Made by a program: the position numbers and the translations under genes
Assembly (NCBI GenBank): GCA_030673735.1
Contig: DAOVIK010000151.1
Coordinates: 1-5,200, forward strand
Length of the DNA: 5,200 nucleotides
From: Anaerolineae bacterium
Lineage (GTDB): Bacteria > Chloroflexota > Anaerolineae > Anaerolineales > E44-bin32
Direction: 5' to 3'
Notes under the pieces: model-generated
The model's database searches: none
Seen by the model: only the letters and a program-made list of their open reading frames with translations
What the model was told of the DNA's origin: nothing
Part shown: positions 1-5,200 of the stretch, one piece after another
Position numbering within the stretch: the first letter of the stretch is position 1
How the letters are laid out: each line of letters opens with the position of its first letter

Positions 1-269
1 GCAGCCCCATCGTTCATCCCGTTGACGAATGCAGTGCCAAGGATGGTGGAAAGCGGGCCCGTCAAGCCGGCTTGCGAGTAGAAGATGATCGTCTCACCTT
101 CCAGTCCATCCGCACAGCGTCGCACTGGCGGCTCAGTCGGCACATCCGTCGCTACAGGGGGCGCGGTGGTGGGCGTTGCCGTCGGAGTAGCTACTGCGCC
201 GCCGCAAGCAGACAACACAAGCGACGCCAGGATCACAAACGACAGCAAGCCATAAGCTTTTCTTCCCAT
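1..269 (-). CDS. livK: Substrate-binding lipoprotein of LivK-type ABC importer, N-terminal part
   Basis: This gene runs off the left edge of the window; 89 codons from the ATG at 269 are visible. It starts with a short basic stretch (R3, K4), a hydrophobic segment at about residues 8-21 and a lipobox L19-S20-A21-C22, so the mature protein should be lipid-anchored at Cys22 on the outer face of the cytoplasmic membrane. Residues 25-49 form a Thr/Pro/Ala-rich linker. The fold then begins with ETIIFYSQAGLTGPLSTILG (residues 59-78), which resembles the first strand and ligand loop of type I periplasmic-binding proteins (Peripla_BP_6 / LivK family). The start is fixed by a strong SD, GAGGAGGAG, 7 nt upstream. 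It follows livM by 103 nt, and the role as ligand receptor for LivGHM is inferred from that context. The ligand cannot be read from the N-terminus; despite the family name it need not be leucine, isoleucine or valine. An extra Cys52 lies just after the linker. Confidence 0.88.
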   Translation of the reverse strand, partial: MGRKAYGLLSFVILASLVLSACGGAVATPTATPTTAPPVATDVPTEPPVRRCADGLEGETIIFYSQAGLTGPLSTILGTAFVNGMNDGA

Positions 270-275
270 GTTCTA

Positions 276-285
276 TCTCCTCCTC
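276..285 (-). promoter_or_regulatory. Ribosome-binding site of the substrate-binding protein gene
   Basis: On the minus strand GAGGAGGAGA precedes the ATG at 269, with 7 nt between the final GGAG core and the start codon. The repeated GGAG gives two overlapping pairing registers. Strong initiation would suit a binding protein, which is usually needed in excess over the permease. A possible upstream leader ORF ends with a TAG (275-273) next to this site. Confidence 0.75.
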
Positions 286-294
286 AGGTAATTC

Positions 295-309
295 GGATCG
301 GATTGATCC
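295..309 (-). repeat. Short inverted repeat in the livM-livK gap
   Basis: GGATC-GGATT-GATCC (plus strand) is a perfect 5-bp inverted repeat with a 5-nt spacer. In the mRNA it could form a small hairpin about 9 nt upstream of the livK SD. There is no U-tract, so it is not a terminator. It could be an mRNA-stability or spacer structure, but five base pairs can easily arise by chance. Confidence 0.25.
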
Positions 310-347
310 AGGCAATCTTCATCAGGGTTGCTAGACACGGCTATACG

Positions 348-357
348 TCACCTCCTT
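348..357 (-). promoter_or_regulatory. Perfect orphan Shine-Dalgarno sequence after livM
   Basis: The minus strand reads AAGGAGGTGA here, a full 10-nt complement of the conserved 16S rRNA 3' end. It lies 15 nt beyond the livM stop and about 80 nt upstream of the livK ATG, so it serves neither annotated gene. Its nearest candidate start is the GTG at 338, which opens the 21-codon frame ending at the livK RBS. It may instead be a ribosome standby or loading site. The match is seen directly; its use is inferred. Confidence 0.5.
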
Positions 358-372
358 AAAAGGCATGCGCTA

Positions 373-1443
373 CTAGTGAGAGAAAGGCCTCAACCGCCAG
401 GCGGCCTTGAACAAGCGCCAGCGGTGGGCCAATCCACGAGGTTCAAAGATGAGGAAAAGAGCCAGGACCACGCCAAAAAGGATCGGCCGGAAGGAAGTCA
501 ACATTCGATCGGTCATGGCCGCCGGCAGAGCGCCTGCCAAGCCGCTCCCCACTGCGTTGGATAGGTCCTGCATGAGTACCACGAATGTCGTTCCCAAGAA
601 AGGCCCAATGTTTGTTCCCAACCCTCCAATGACAAGCATTCCTAGGAAGAAAATCGACTCGGTCAGTGTATAACCCAGTTCGGTACCGATTGCGCGCTGG
701 CTGTGCGCCCGCAGTGCTCCCGCCACCCCCGCGAATACAGCGGCCAAGAAAAAGGCTCGCAGCTTGTATCCAAATGGATTCACGCCAAGCACCTCGGCCG
801 CCAGGTCATTATCACGGATGGCCACGAAAGCCCGGCCGGCTCGCGATCGCGAGATGTTGGCTGCGATGATGGTTGTTATGATCAACACCACCAAAGTGAT
901 ATGCAAGTAACGCGAAGGCTCATTGAACTCGTATGATCCGATGCGGGGAACGGCCGCCGAAATGATACCATCAGAACCGCCCAGATACTCCTTGAAGGTA
1001 TGTCTTGTCAACCATGGAATGATGAACTGCGCCGCCAGGGTAGCCATTGCCAGGTAGAAGCCCTTCACGCGCAGCGATGGCAATCCGAAGATCAGTCCCA
1101 CCAATCCTGCTCCCAGGGCGGCAATGGGGATCGCGACAAACACGGACAGGCCCAGATACTCTACCGTCAGGGCAGAGACGTATCCTCCCACAAGCATGAA
1201 GGCCGCTTGCCCAAGAGAGATCTGACCGGTGTAGCCGGTGAGAATGTTCAAGCCTTGCACGGCGATGATCGTGTAACCGATGCGGTTGATGGTGATGACA
1301 ATGTATGGGGTCGCCCAATAGGGTGAAGTCGCCACGGCGGCGATTGCCCCCAGCAGGAATACCCATTGCCACGGTTTGCGGATGAAGCTCAAATCTTGTT
1401 GGTAGCTGCGATCGAAATCCCCTGAGGGGCGCATCACGGCCAT
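373..1443 (-). CDS. livM: LivM-type ABC permease, second transmembrane subunit
   Basis: This 356-residue integral membrane protein is one of the two permease subunits of the importer (BPD_transp_2 / LivM family). Family landmarks appear in order: GQISLGQAAFMLVGGYVSA at 73-91; LPSLRVKGFYLAMATLA at 121-137; the cytoplasmic loop GRAFVAIRDNDLAAEVLGVN at 203-222, the likely ATPase contact; GGLGTNIGPFLG at 273-284; and a C-terminal FEPRGLA followed by a basic tail. Hydrophobic segments lie at about 27-44, 48-68, 78-96, 101-121, 128-144, 179-195, 228-244, 264-290 and 318-334. Residues 1-25 form a polar cytoplasmic leader (RPSGDFDRSYQQD), which I recall from LivM proteins of synthetase-containing liv clusters. 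The ATG at 1443 is preferred because GAGAGG sits 8 nt upstream; Met4 would place the SD too far away. It begins 2 nt after the livH stop, implying coupled translation. Length and motifs are intact, with no frameshift seen. Confidence 0.95.
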   Translation of the reverse strand: MAVMRPSGDFDRSYQQDLSFIRKPWQWVFLLGAIAAVATSPYWATPYIVITINRIGYTIIAVQGLNILTGYTGQISLGQAAFMLVGGYVSALTVEYLGLSVFVAIPIAALGAGLVGLIFGLPSLRVKGFYLAMATLAAQFIIPWLTRHTFKEYLGGSDGIISAAVPRIGSYEFNEPSRYLHITLVVLIITTIIAANISRSRAGRAFVAIRDNDLAAEVLGVNPFGYKLRAFFLAAVFAGVAGALRAHSQRAIGTELGYTLTESIFFLGMLVIGGLGTNIGPFLGTTFVVLMQDLSNAVGSGLAGALPAAMTDRMLTSFRPILFGVVLALFLIFEPRGLAHRWRLFKAAWRLRPFSH

Positions 1444-1445
1444 GG

Positions 1446-2381
1446 TCAGATCCTCTCGATTCTCTTCTGACCGAATAGTCCTTCGGGTCGGATGAGAAGC
1501 ACAATCAAGAGCAACACGTACGGCGCGATCGCTGAGGCGTTTCGAACCTCAATCAACTTGGAGGCCGACACAAGCTCCTGCGACAGTCCCACCGCAATGC
1601 CTCCCACGATGGCGCCGGGCAGGGAGTCCAATCCGCCCAGCAATATGGCCGGGAAGGTGATCAGGACCACAGTGGACAACGTTAGACTGGCGCCCGACAA
1701 CATGGCGAGGAGCACACCGCCCGCAGTAGCCACTACCCCAGCGAGCGCCCACGACATGCCGAAGATGCGCGGTACATTGATGCCAACGCTGCGCGCTAAT
1801 TCGTGATCCTCGGCGGTGGCCCGCATTGATAAACCGGCCCGCGATTTCCTGAAGTAGAGGATGACCAAACCTGTAGCGATAATCGCCACGATGAACACGG
1901 CGACAAGCGTCTTCTTCAAATAGATGGTTTCATTGAAGGCAGGCTCAAAAGGAATCTTGAAAGTCTCGGTAGGCGGAAATGGCGTGGGGAAGTTGCTGCG
2001 CGGTTGCACGCCAAACATGATGCTCGTCAAGCCCTCGATCAACTGCGCAAGGCCAAGTGTCATCAGGACGATCGACAAGACAGGTTGGCCCGACATCGGG
2101 CGTAGAGTAAGCCGTTCGATGATGAAACCGATCAGAATAGCGACGCCAAAAGCGGCCACCACAGCCAGCCCCAAAGGCAGATTGAACAACTCGCTGCCAT
2201 CTTCGTGAGCGCCGGCAAACCACCAGGTGATGTAGGCGCCGAACATCAGAAGGTGACCTTGCGCGAAATTGAACACCTCCGACGACTTATAAATGAGAAC
2301 TACACCCAGGGCGATCAAGCCGATCACGCCCCCCTTGAGAATGCCGGTCACAATGGCCTGCGGCACGAGCTCCCAGTTCAT
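1446..2381 (-). CDS. livH: LivH-type ABC permease, first transmembrane subunit
   Basis: This 311-residue membrane permease pairs with LivM to form the transport channel. Family landmarks are VFNFAQGHLLMFGAY at 36-50 (the conserved 'nFAhG' motif), the cytoplasmic stretch ERLTLRPM at 89-96, the ATPase-facing loop GLSMRATAEDHELARSVGIN at 183-202, LLGGLDSLPGAIVGG at 247-261, and a C-terminal RPEGLFG at 298-304. Hydrophobic segments are at about 12-31, 40-57, 70-88, 100-123, 156-176, 207-229, 236-266 and 284-298. A polar, Pro/Phe-rich loop at 126-150 probably faces outward and may contact the binding protein. The ATG at 2381 follows the synthetase stop by 5 nt and has GAGAGG 8 nt upstream; that SD lies in the last codons of the preceding gene, which suggests coupling. 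Length is normal for LivH. Substrate class cannot be told from the permease alone. Confidence 0.95.
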   Translation of the reverse strand: MNWELVPQAIVTGILKGGVIGLIALGVVLIYKSSEVFNFAQGHLLMFGAYITWWFAGAHEDGSELFNLPLGLAVVAAFGVAILIGFIIERLTLRPMSGQPVLSIVLMTLGLAQLIEGLTSIMFGVQPRSNFPTPFPPTETFKIPFEPAFNETIYLKKTLVAVFIVAIIATGLVILYFRKSRAGLSMRATAEDHELARSVGINVPRIFGMSWALAGVVATAGGVLLAMLSGASLTLSTVVLITFPAILLGGLDSLPGAIVGGIAVGLSQELVSASKLIEVRNASAIAPYVLLLIVLLIRPEGLFGQKRIERI

Positions 2382-2386
2382 GCGAC

Positions 2387-4324
2387 CTACCTCTCCTCCA
2401 GAGTCATGATCTTGACGGCAGTCTCCACAACTCCCTCACGTCCATCCTGGTAGCGAACTGTGGCGCTGACATCTACTGAGGCCTTGTCGGCATACATCGC
2501 CTCGATCATGTGGTTGTAGCGATCGGTGAGGAAGCCTCGACGCAGCTTGCGAGTGCGTGTCATCTCGGCTTCGTCGGCGTCAAACTCCTTATGCAGAAGG
2601 GCGAACTTCCGTACGCGCCCGCCGGGTGGAAGCTTGTCGTTCACACTCCGCACGGCTTCCAATACCAGATCGTATACCTGTGGTCTCTGAGTCAGATCAA
2701 CGAAGGTCGTGTAAGTGATCTGGTTCTTCTCCGCCCAGCGCCCGACATTCTCAAAGTCGATGCTGATGATTGCCGTGACGTATTCGATTTCCTTGCTGCC
2801 TACGACCATCACATCCCTGATGTAGGGGCTGAACTTCAATTGCCCTTGGATGTATTGTGGGGAGAAGCGCTCCTTGTTGGCAAGTTCGATCATGTCTGAC
2901 ACGCGATCGAGGTAAATGACGTGACCGTCCTCGTCGATGTGCCCAGCATCGCCGGTGTGGAACCAGCGCATTCCCTGGTCGTCGACCGACAAAGATCTGG
3001 CCGTCTCCTCCGGATTCTTGAAGTAGCCGTGGAATACATTGGGACCGCCCAACCAGATCTCGCCTTCCGGCGATATCTTGGCGCTCATACCCGGAATGGG
3101 CTTACCAACGCTGCCGAATTTCACGTCGTCGTCGCGGTGTTGCGTGCCCACCGCGGCGGTCTCCGTTGCCGAATACACTTGCTTGAGGTTGATGCCCAGG
3201 GCGCGGAAATAGCGCAACATATCTGGGCTCAGCGCCGCCCCGGCCGTGATCGCGCTTCTCACACGGCTTAATCCGAGTTGATCTCGCAGCGGCGAAAAGA
3301 CAAGCAGATTTCCGAGCCAATAGAGCACAGACAACAGCGGCTTGGGACGCTTGCCCGCGTAGCGAAGGTCGGCAACCTTGTAGCCAATGGGCAAGAAGAT
3401 CTTATACAGCGCGCGGTTGAGCCAGGTGGCATCGCTGATGCGGATCTGGATCAGTGCGGTGAGGTTCTCCCACAGGCGAGCGGGATAGAAAATGAAGTCG
3501 GGGGCAATCCCACGGATATTCTGCTGCACCGTCTCCGGTGATTCGGGGAAATTGATTATGATGCCATCCAAGCAGTGCGGGGTGACAGAAAGTGTGTGCT
3601 CGGCAATCCAGGCCAGCGGTGTGAATGAGACCTGATTGTCGGAGGCATAGCGTGGATCGATTTCCCTTGAAGCCACCAGGGCGGTGAGGAAATTCAGGTG
3701 GGAGAGCATTGCTCCTTTCGGCAGACCAGTGGTCCCCGAGGTGTAGCAAATATTGCACAGATCCTTCCCTTTGCTTAGGGCGATCAGCTCCTCAAACAAA
3801 TCCGGCTTCTCATTAAGCAGCTGCCGGCCAAGTTCACACACTTCCTCAAGGTTCATCAGCCACGGGTCGTCGTAGCCCCACATCCCCTTCGGATCCCAAT
3901 AGATCACCCGCTTGACGAGAGGTATCTTCTCCCGGATCTCAAGGAACTTGTCGCATTGCTCCTGGTCTTTGGCGAAGGCCAGTATCGCTTCTGAATGCGT
4001 GACGACGTACTCCATCTCGCTGGGGATGGCGTCGGTGAAGATGCCTACCGTGGTAGCACCGGCCGACATGATGGCCAGGTCGGCCCACAAGTGATGGCGA
4101 TCGTTGTCTCCCACGATGCAAACACGATCGCCGTTCTGCAGACCCAAGGAAACCAGCCCAAGGCAGATATCGCGCACGCTCTTGTAAGAATCTATCCAAG
4201 AGTATTCCTGCCAGATGCCGAATTCCTTCTGGCGTACTGCCACCCTATCCTCGCCGTAGAGCTCAACCTTATGCAGGAACTGCTTTGGAAGCGTATCCAG
4301 CACTTCGATTGTGCTGTCCATCAT
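2387..4324 (-). CDS. AMP-forming acyl-CoA synthetase (long-chain fatty acid--CoA ligase-like)
   Basis: This 645-residue cytosolic enzyme of the ANL (AMP-binding) superfamily should activate a carboxylic acid with ATP to an acyl-adenylate and then pass it to CoA. Visible motifs are the phosphate-binding loop YTSGTTGLPKG at 194-204, the adenine-site motif YSATETA at 384-390, the ribose-binding WFHTGDAGHIDEDGHV at 454-469, the hinge motif A8 at 473-493, and the A10 region TRTRKLRRGF at 589-598 with the likely catalytic Lys593. A C-terminal tail (about 615-640) looks like a beta hairpin and resembles the end of synthetases found in liv clusters. Two hinge-motif residues are unusual: Ser476 where Lys or Asp is common, and Lys484 where most relatives have Gly. 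The ATG overlaps the livG stop (ATGA), with AAGGG 6 nt upstream; Met2 is an alternative start. Its place inside the transporter operon suggests that it activates an imported acid or a product of one. The chain length or aromatic nature of the substrate is not readable here. Confidence 0.93.
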   Translation of the reverse strand: MMDSTIEVLDTLPKQFLHKVELYGEDRVAVRQKEFGIWQEYSWIDSYKSVRDICLGLVSLGLQNGDRVCIVGDNDRHHLWADLAIMSAGATTVGIFTDAIPSEMEYVVTHSEAILAFAKDQEQCDKFLEIREKIPLVKRVIYWDPKGMWGYDDPWLMNLEEVCELGRQLLNEKPDLFEELIALSKGKDLCNICYTSGTTGLPKGAMLSHLNFLTALVASREIDPRYASDNQVSFTPLAWIAEHTLSVTPHCLDGIIINFPESPETVQQNIRGIAPDFIFYPARLWENLTALIQIRISDATWLNRALYKIFLPIGYKVADLRYAGKRPKPLLSVLYWLGNLLVFSPLRDQLGLSRVRSAITAGAALSPDMLRYFRALGINLKQVYSATETAAVGTQHRDDDVKFGSVGKPIPGMSAKISPEGEIWLGGPNVFHGYFKNPEETARSLSVDDQGMRWFHTGDAGHIDEDGHVIYLDRVSDMIELANKERFSPQYIQGQLKFSPYIRDVMVVGSKEIEYVTAIISIDFENVGRWAEKNQITYTTFVDLTQRPQVYDLVLEAVRSVNDKLPPGGRVRKFALLHKEFDADEAEMTRTRKLRRGFLTDRYNHMIEAMYADKASVDVSATVRYQDGREGVVETAVKIMTLEER

Positions 4325-5115
4325 CGCTTACCCTTCCCGTTTCCCTCTTTACCCAGGTATGCCTGAATGACCGCCGGATTATTGCGTATCTCTTCCGGTG
4401 TCCCTTCAGCGATCTTGCGTCCAAAATCGAGCACGACGATGCGATCCGCAATGTCCATCACCAATCCCATGTCGTGCTCAATCATCAGAATGGTCGCTCC
4501 TTGCTGCTCATGCACGTCGAGGATGAAGCGCGCCATGTCTTCCTTCTCTTCCACGTTCATCCCTGTCATGGGCTCGTCCAGGAGCATCAATTTCGGCTCG
4601 AGAGCCAACGCTCGCCCTAGTTCGACGCGCTTGCGCAATCCGTAGGGAAGGGCGCCAACGACGGCCTTTCGGATATGCTCAATCTCCAAAAAGTCGATGA
4701 TCTCCTCAACTTTGATGCGGTGCTCAACCTCTTCCCTCAAGGCCCTGCCATAGAAGAGCGCCGCGCTTAGAAGGCCATACCTCATGTGCACATGGCGTGC
4801 GGCCAGCATGTTATCCAATACGCTCATTCCGGTGTATAGGGCGATGTTCTGAAACGTGCGCGAAATGCCAAGCTTTGCAATACGGTGAGGCGGCTTCTTC
4901 GTGAGCTCATGGCCCTCGAACTGGATGCTTCCAGAGTCCACCTTGTAGAATCGATTCAGGCAATTCAGCAGCGAGGTCTTTCCAGCACCATTGGGACCGA
5001 TGATGGCCAATATCTCGCCCCGCCTAACATCGAAGCTGACGTCTACAAGCGCCTGCGTGCCCCCAAAACTAAGGCAGACGTTGTGAACGCTAAGTTGGGT
5101 GTCTTCAAGAGTCAT
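4321..5115 (-). CDS. livG: LivG-type ABC transporter ATP-binding protein
   Basis: This 264-residue cytosolic ATPase drives the importer; LivG normally pairs with a second ATPase, LivF. Motifs in order: Walker A GPNGAGKTS at 40-48, Q-loop Gln89 in RTFQNI, ABC signature LPYGLRKRVELGRAL at 156-170, Walker B LMLLDE at 176-181 with catalytic Glu181, D-loop region TGMN at 184-187, and switch His214 in IEHDM. The signature is LPYGL rather than LSGGQ; this subfamily often uses an (S/P)YG form. The C-terminal GTPEEIRNNPAVIQAYLG at 238-255 is the characteristic LivG ending, here followed by a short Lys/Gly tail. The ATG at 5115 is the only credible start: an in-frame TAG lies 36 nt before it, with no ATG, GTG or TTG codon in between. 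No SD is adjacent; the nearest, GAGGG, is 22 nt away across a small inverted repeat. It is the first gene of the operon visible here and overlaps the synthetase start by 4 nt. Confidence 0.95.
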   Translation of the reverse strand: MTLEDTQLSVHNVCLSFGGTQALVDVSFDVRRGEILAIIGPNGAGKTSLLNCLNRFYKVDSGSIQFEGHELTKKPPHRIAKLGISRTFQNIALYTGMSVLDNMLAARHVHMRYGLLSAALFYGRALREEVEHRIKVEEIIDFLEIEHIRKAVVGALPYGLRKRVELGRALALEPKLMLLDEPMTGMNVEEKEDMARFILDVHEQQGATILMIEHDMGLVMDIADRIVVLDFGRKIAEGTPEEIRNNPAVIQAYLGKEGNGKGKR

Positions 5116-5118
5116 GGG

Positions 5119-5134
5119 TGTTGCCCAATCAACA
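5119..5134 (-). promoter_or_regulatory. Inverted repeat between the SD-like site and start codon of livG
   Basis: The minus strand reads TGTTG-ATTGGG-CAACA, a perfect 5-bp inverted repeat with a 6-nt loop that ends 3 nt before the livG ATG. GAGGG (5142-5138) lies 3 nt on its other side. If the hairpin forms, the SD-to-start distance falls from 22 to about 6 nt. The stem is short and only two of its five pairs are G-C, so it would be weakly stable. The repeat is seen; the function is inferred. Confidence 0.3.
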
Positions 5135-5172
5135 ATGCCCTCAGGTTGCTGCTAATTCAAAGATATATGCTA

Positions 5173-5188
5173 CCCACCGAAGGATGGG
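5173..5188 (-). repeat. Small hairpin-capable repeat upstream of livG
   Basis: On the minus strand CCCATC-CTTC-GGTGGG could form a 6-bp stem (one U-G pair) with a 4-nt loop. It is not followed by a U-tract (TAGCATATATC follows), so it is not a convincing intrinsic terminator. It could be part of a 5' leader or an operator half-site arrangement. The rest of 5116-5200 shows no ORF and no good -35/-10 pair on the minus strand. Confidence 0.25.
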
Positions 5189-5200
5189 GTCTTGCTAGCC

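Larger units (their letters stand above)
273..338 (-). other. Possible 21-codon leader ORF upstream of the binding-protein gene
   Basis: A GTG at 338-336 opens a 21-codon frame that closes with TAG at 275-273, three nucleotides before the livK ATG. The predicted peptide is acidic in its first two thirds (four Asp, one Glu, one Cys) and ends in Arg-Arg-Arg; those three codons (AGG AGG AGA) are the livK SD itself. A perfect anti-SD match lies upstream, with 12 nt between GGAGG and the GTG (9 nt from the end of the longer match), somewhat longer than ideal. If translated, ribosomes would stop on top of the livK start region and could couple livK translation to livM. I see no homology, no run of branched-chain codons and no terminator hairpin, so a chance ORF remains quite possible. 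Confidence 0.25.

Noticed and set aside
270..372. Intrinsic terminator between livM and livK
   Set aside because: The only inverted repeat is 5 bp and has no U-run after it; the TTTT near the livM stop is not preceded by a stable stem. Transcription probably continues into livK.
971..1504. 177-residue open frame on the minus strand overlapping livM and the end of livH
   Set aside because: It lies in another frame of two well-supported permease genes. Its translation is rich in His, Arg, Gly and Pro with no membrane or domain pattern, as expected for an out-of-frame reading of moderately GC-rich coding DNA.
2510..2899. 129-residue open frame on the plus strand, antisense to the synthetase
   Set aside because: It sits opposite the conserved C-terminal domain of the synthetase. 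It shows no recognisable domain and no good SD, so it is explained as a shadow of the real gene.
4596..4656. LPYGL in place of LSGGQ in LivG as a defective signature
   Set aside because: The LivG/LivF subfamily commonly has SYG or PYG forms here, and Walker A, Walker B Glu181, Gln89 and His214 are all present, so the ATPase looks functional.
5161..5166. TATATC as a -10 box for a livG promoter on the minus strand
   Set aside because: The region 16-18 nt upstream is C-rich (ACCCCA) with no resemblance to TTGACA, and AT-rich hexamers are expected by chance. The operon may also begin outside the window.
1..5200. CRISPR arrays, tRNA/rRNA genes, insertion sequences, toxin-antitoxin or defence genes
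   Set aside because: Read on both strands, the window is filled by the five operon genes, with only short gaps. I found no regular direct repeats, cloverleaf, transposase motif or terminal inverted repeats.

Overview
The window holds most of one operon, read entirely from the minus strand. It encodes a LivGHMK-type (branched-chain amino acid / hydrophobic acid family) ABC importer, with an acyl-CoA synthetase gene inserted between the ATPase and the first permease. In transcription order (right to left) the genes are: livG-like ATPase (5115-4321), AMP-forming acyl-CoA synthetase (4324-2387), livH-like permease (2381-1446), livM-like permease (1443-373), and the first 89 codons of a substrate-binding lipoprotein (269 down to the window edge). 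The second ATPase (livF) expected in such a system is not in the window and may follow the binding-protein gene.

The first four genes are very tightly packed: a 4-nt ATGA overlap, then gaps of 5 and 2 nt. Each internal start has a clear Shine-Dalgarno (SD) sequence. The 103-nt livM-livK gap is the only sizeable space inside the operon. It carries a perfect anti-SD match (AAGGAGGTGA) that belongs to no annotated gene, a possible 21-codon leader ORF that ends inside the livK ribosome-binding site, and a short inverted repeat. The 85 nt upstream of livG contain two small inverted repeats but no promoter I can defend.

The organism is probably a bacterium of mid-50s percent GC (estimated by eye). 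The binding protein has a lipobox cysteine followed by a Thr/Pro/Ala-rich linker, a style common in Chloroflexota (Anaerolineae and relatives). Acyl-CoA synthetase genes inside liv clusters also occur in Proteobacteria, so the phylum call is only an inference.

Working model: the lipoprotein captures a carboxylic acid or amino-acid-like ligand outside the membrane, LivH/LivM carry it in using ATP hydrolysed by LivG (and LivF), and the synthetase converts an imported or derived acid to its CoA thioester. The most unusual sequence points are two departures in the synthetase hinge motif (Ser476 and Lys484 where Lys/Asp and Gly are usual) and the orphan perfect SD with its mini-ORF before livK. 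The gene set itself is a known type, not a new system.
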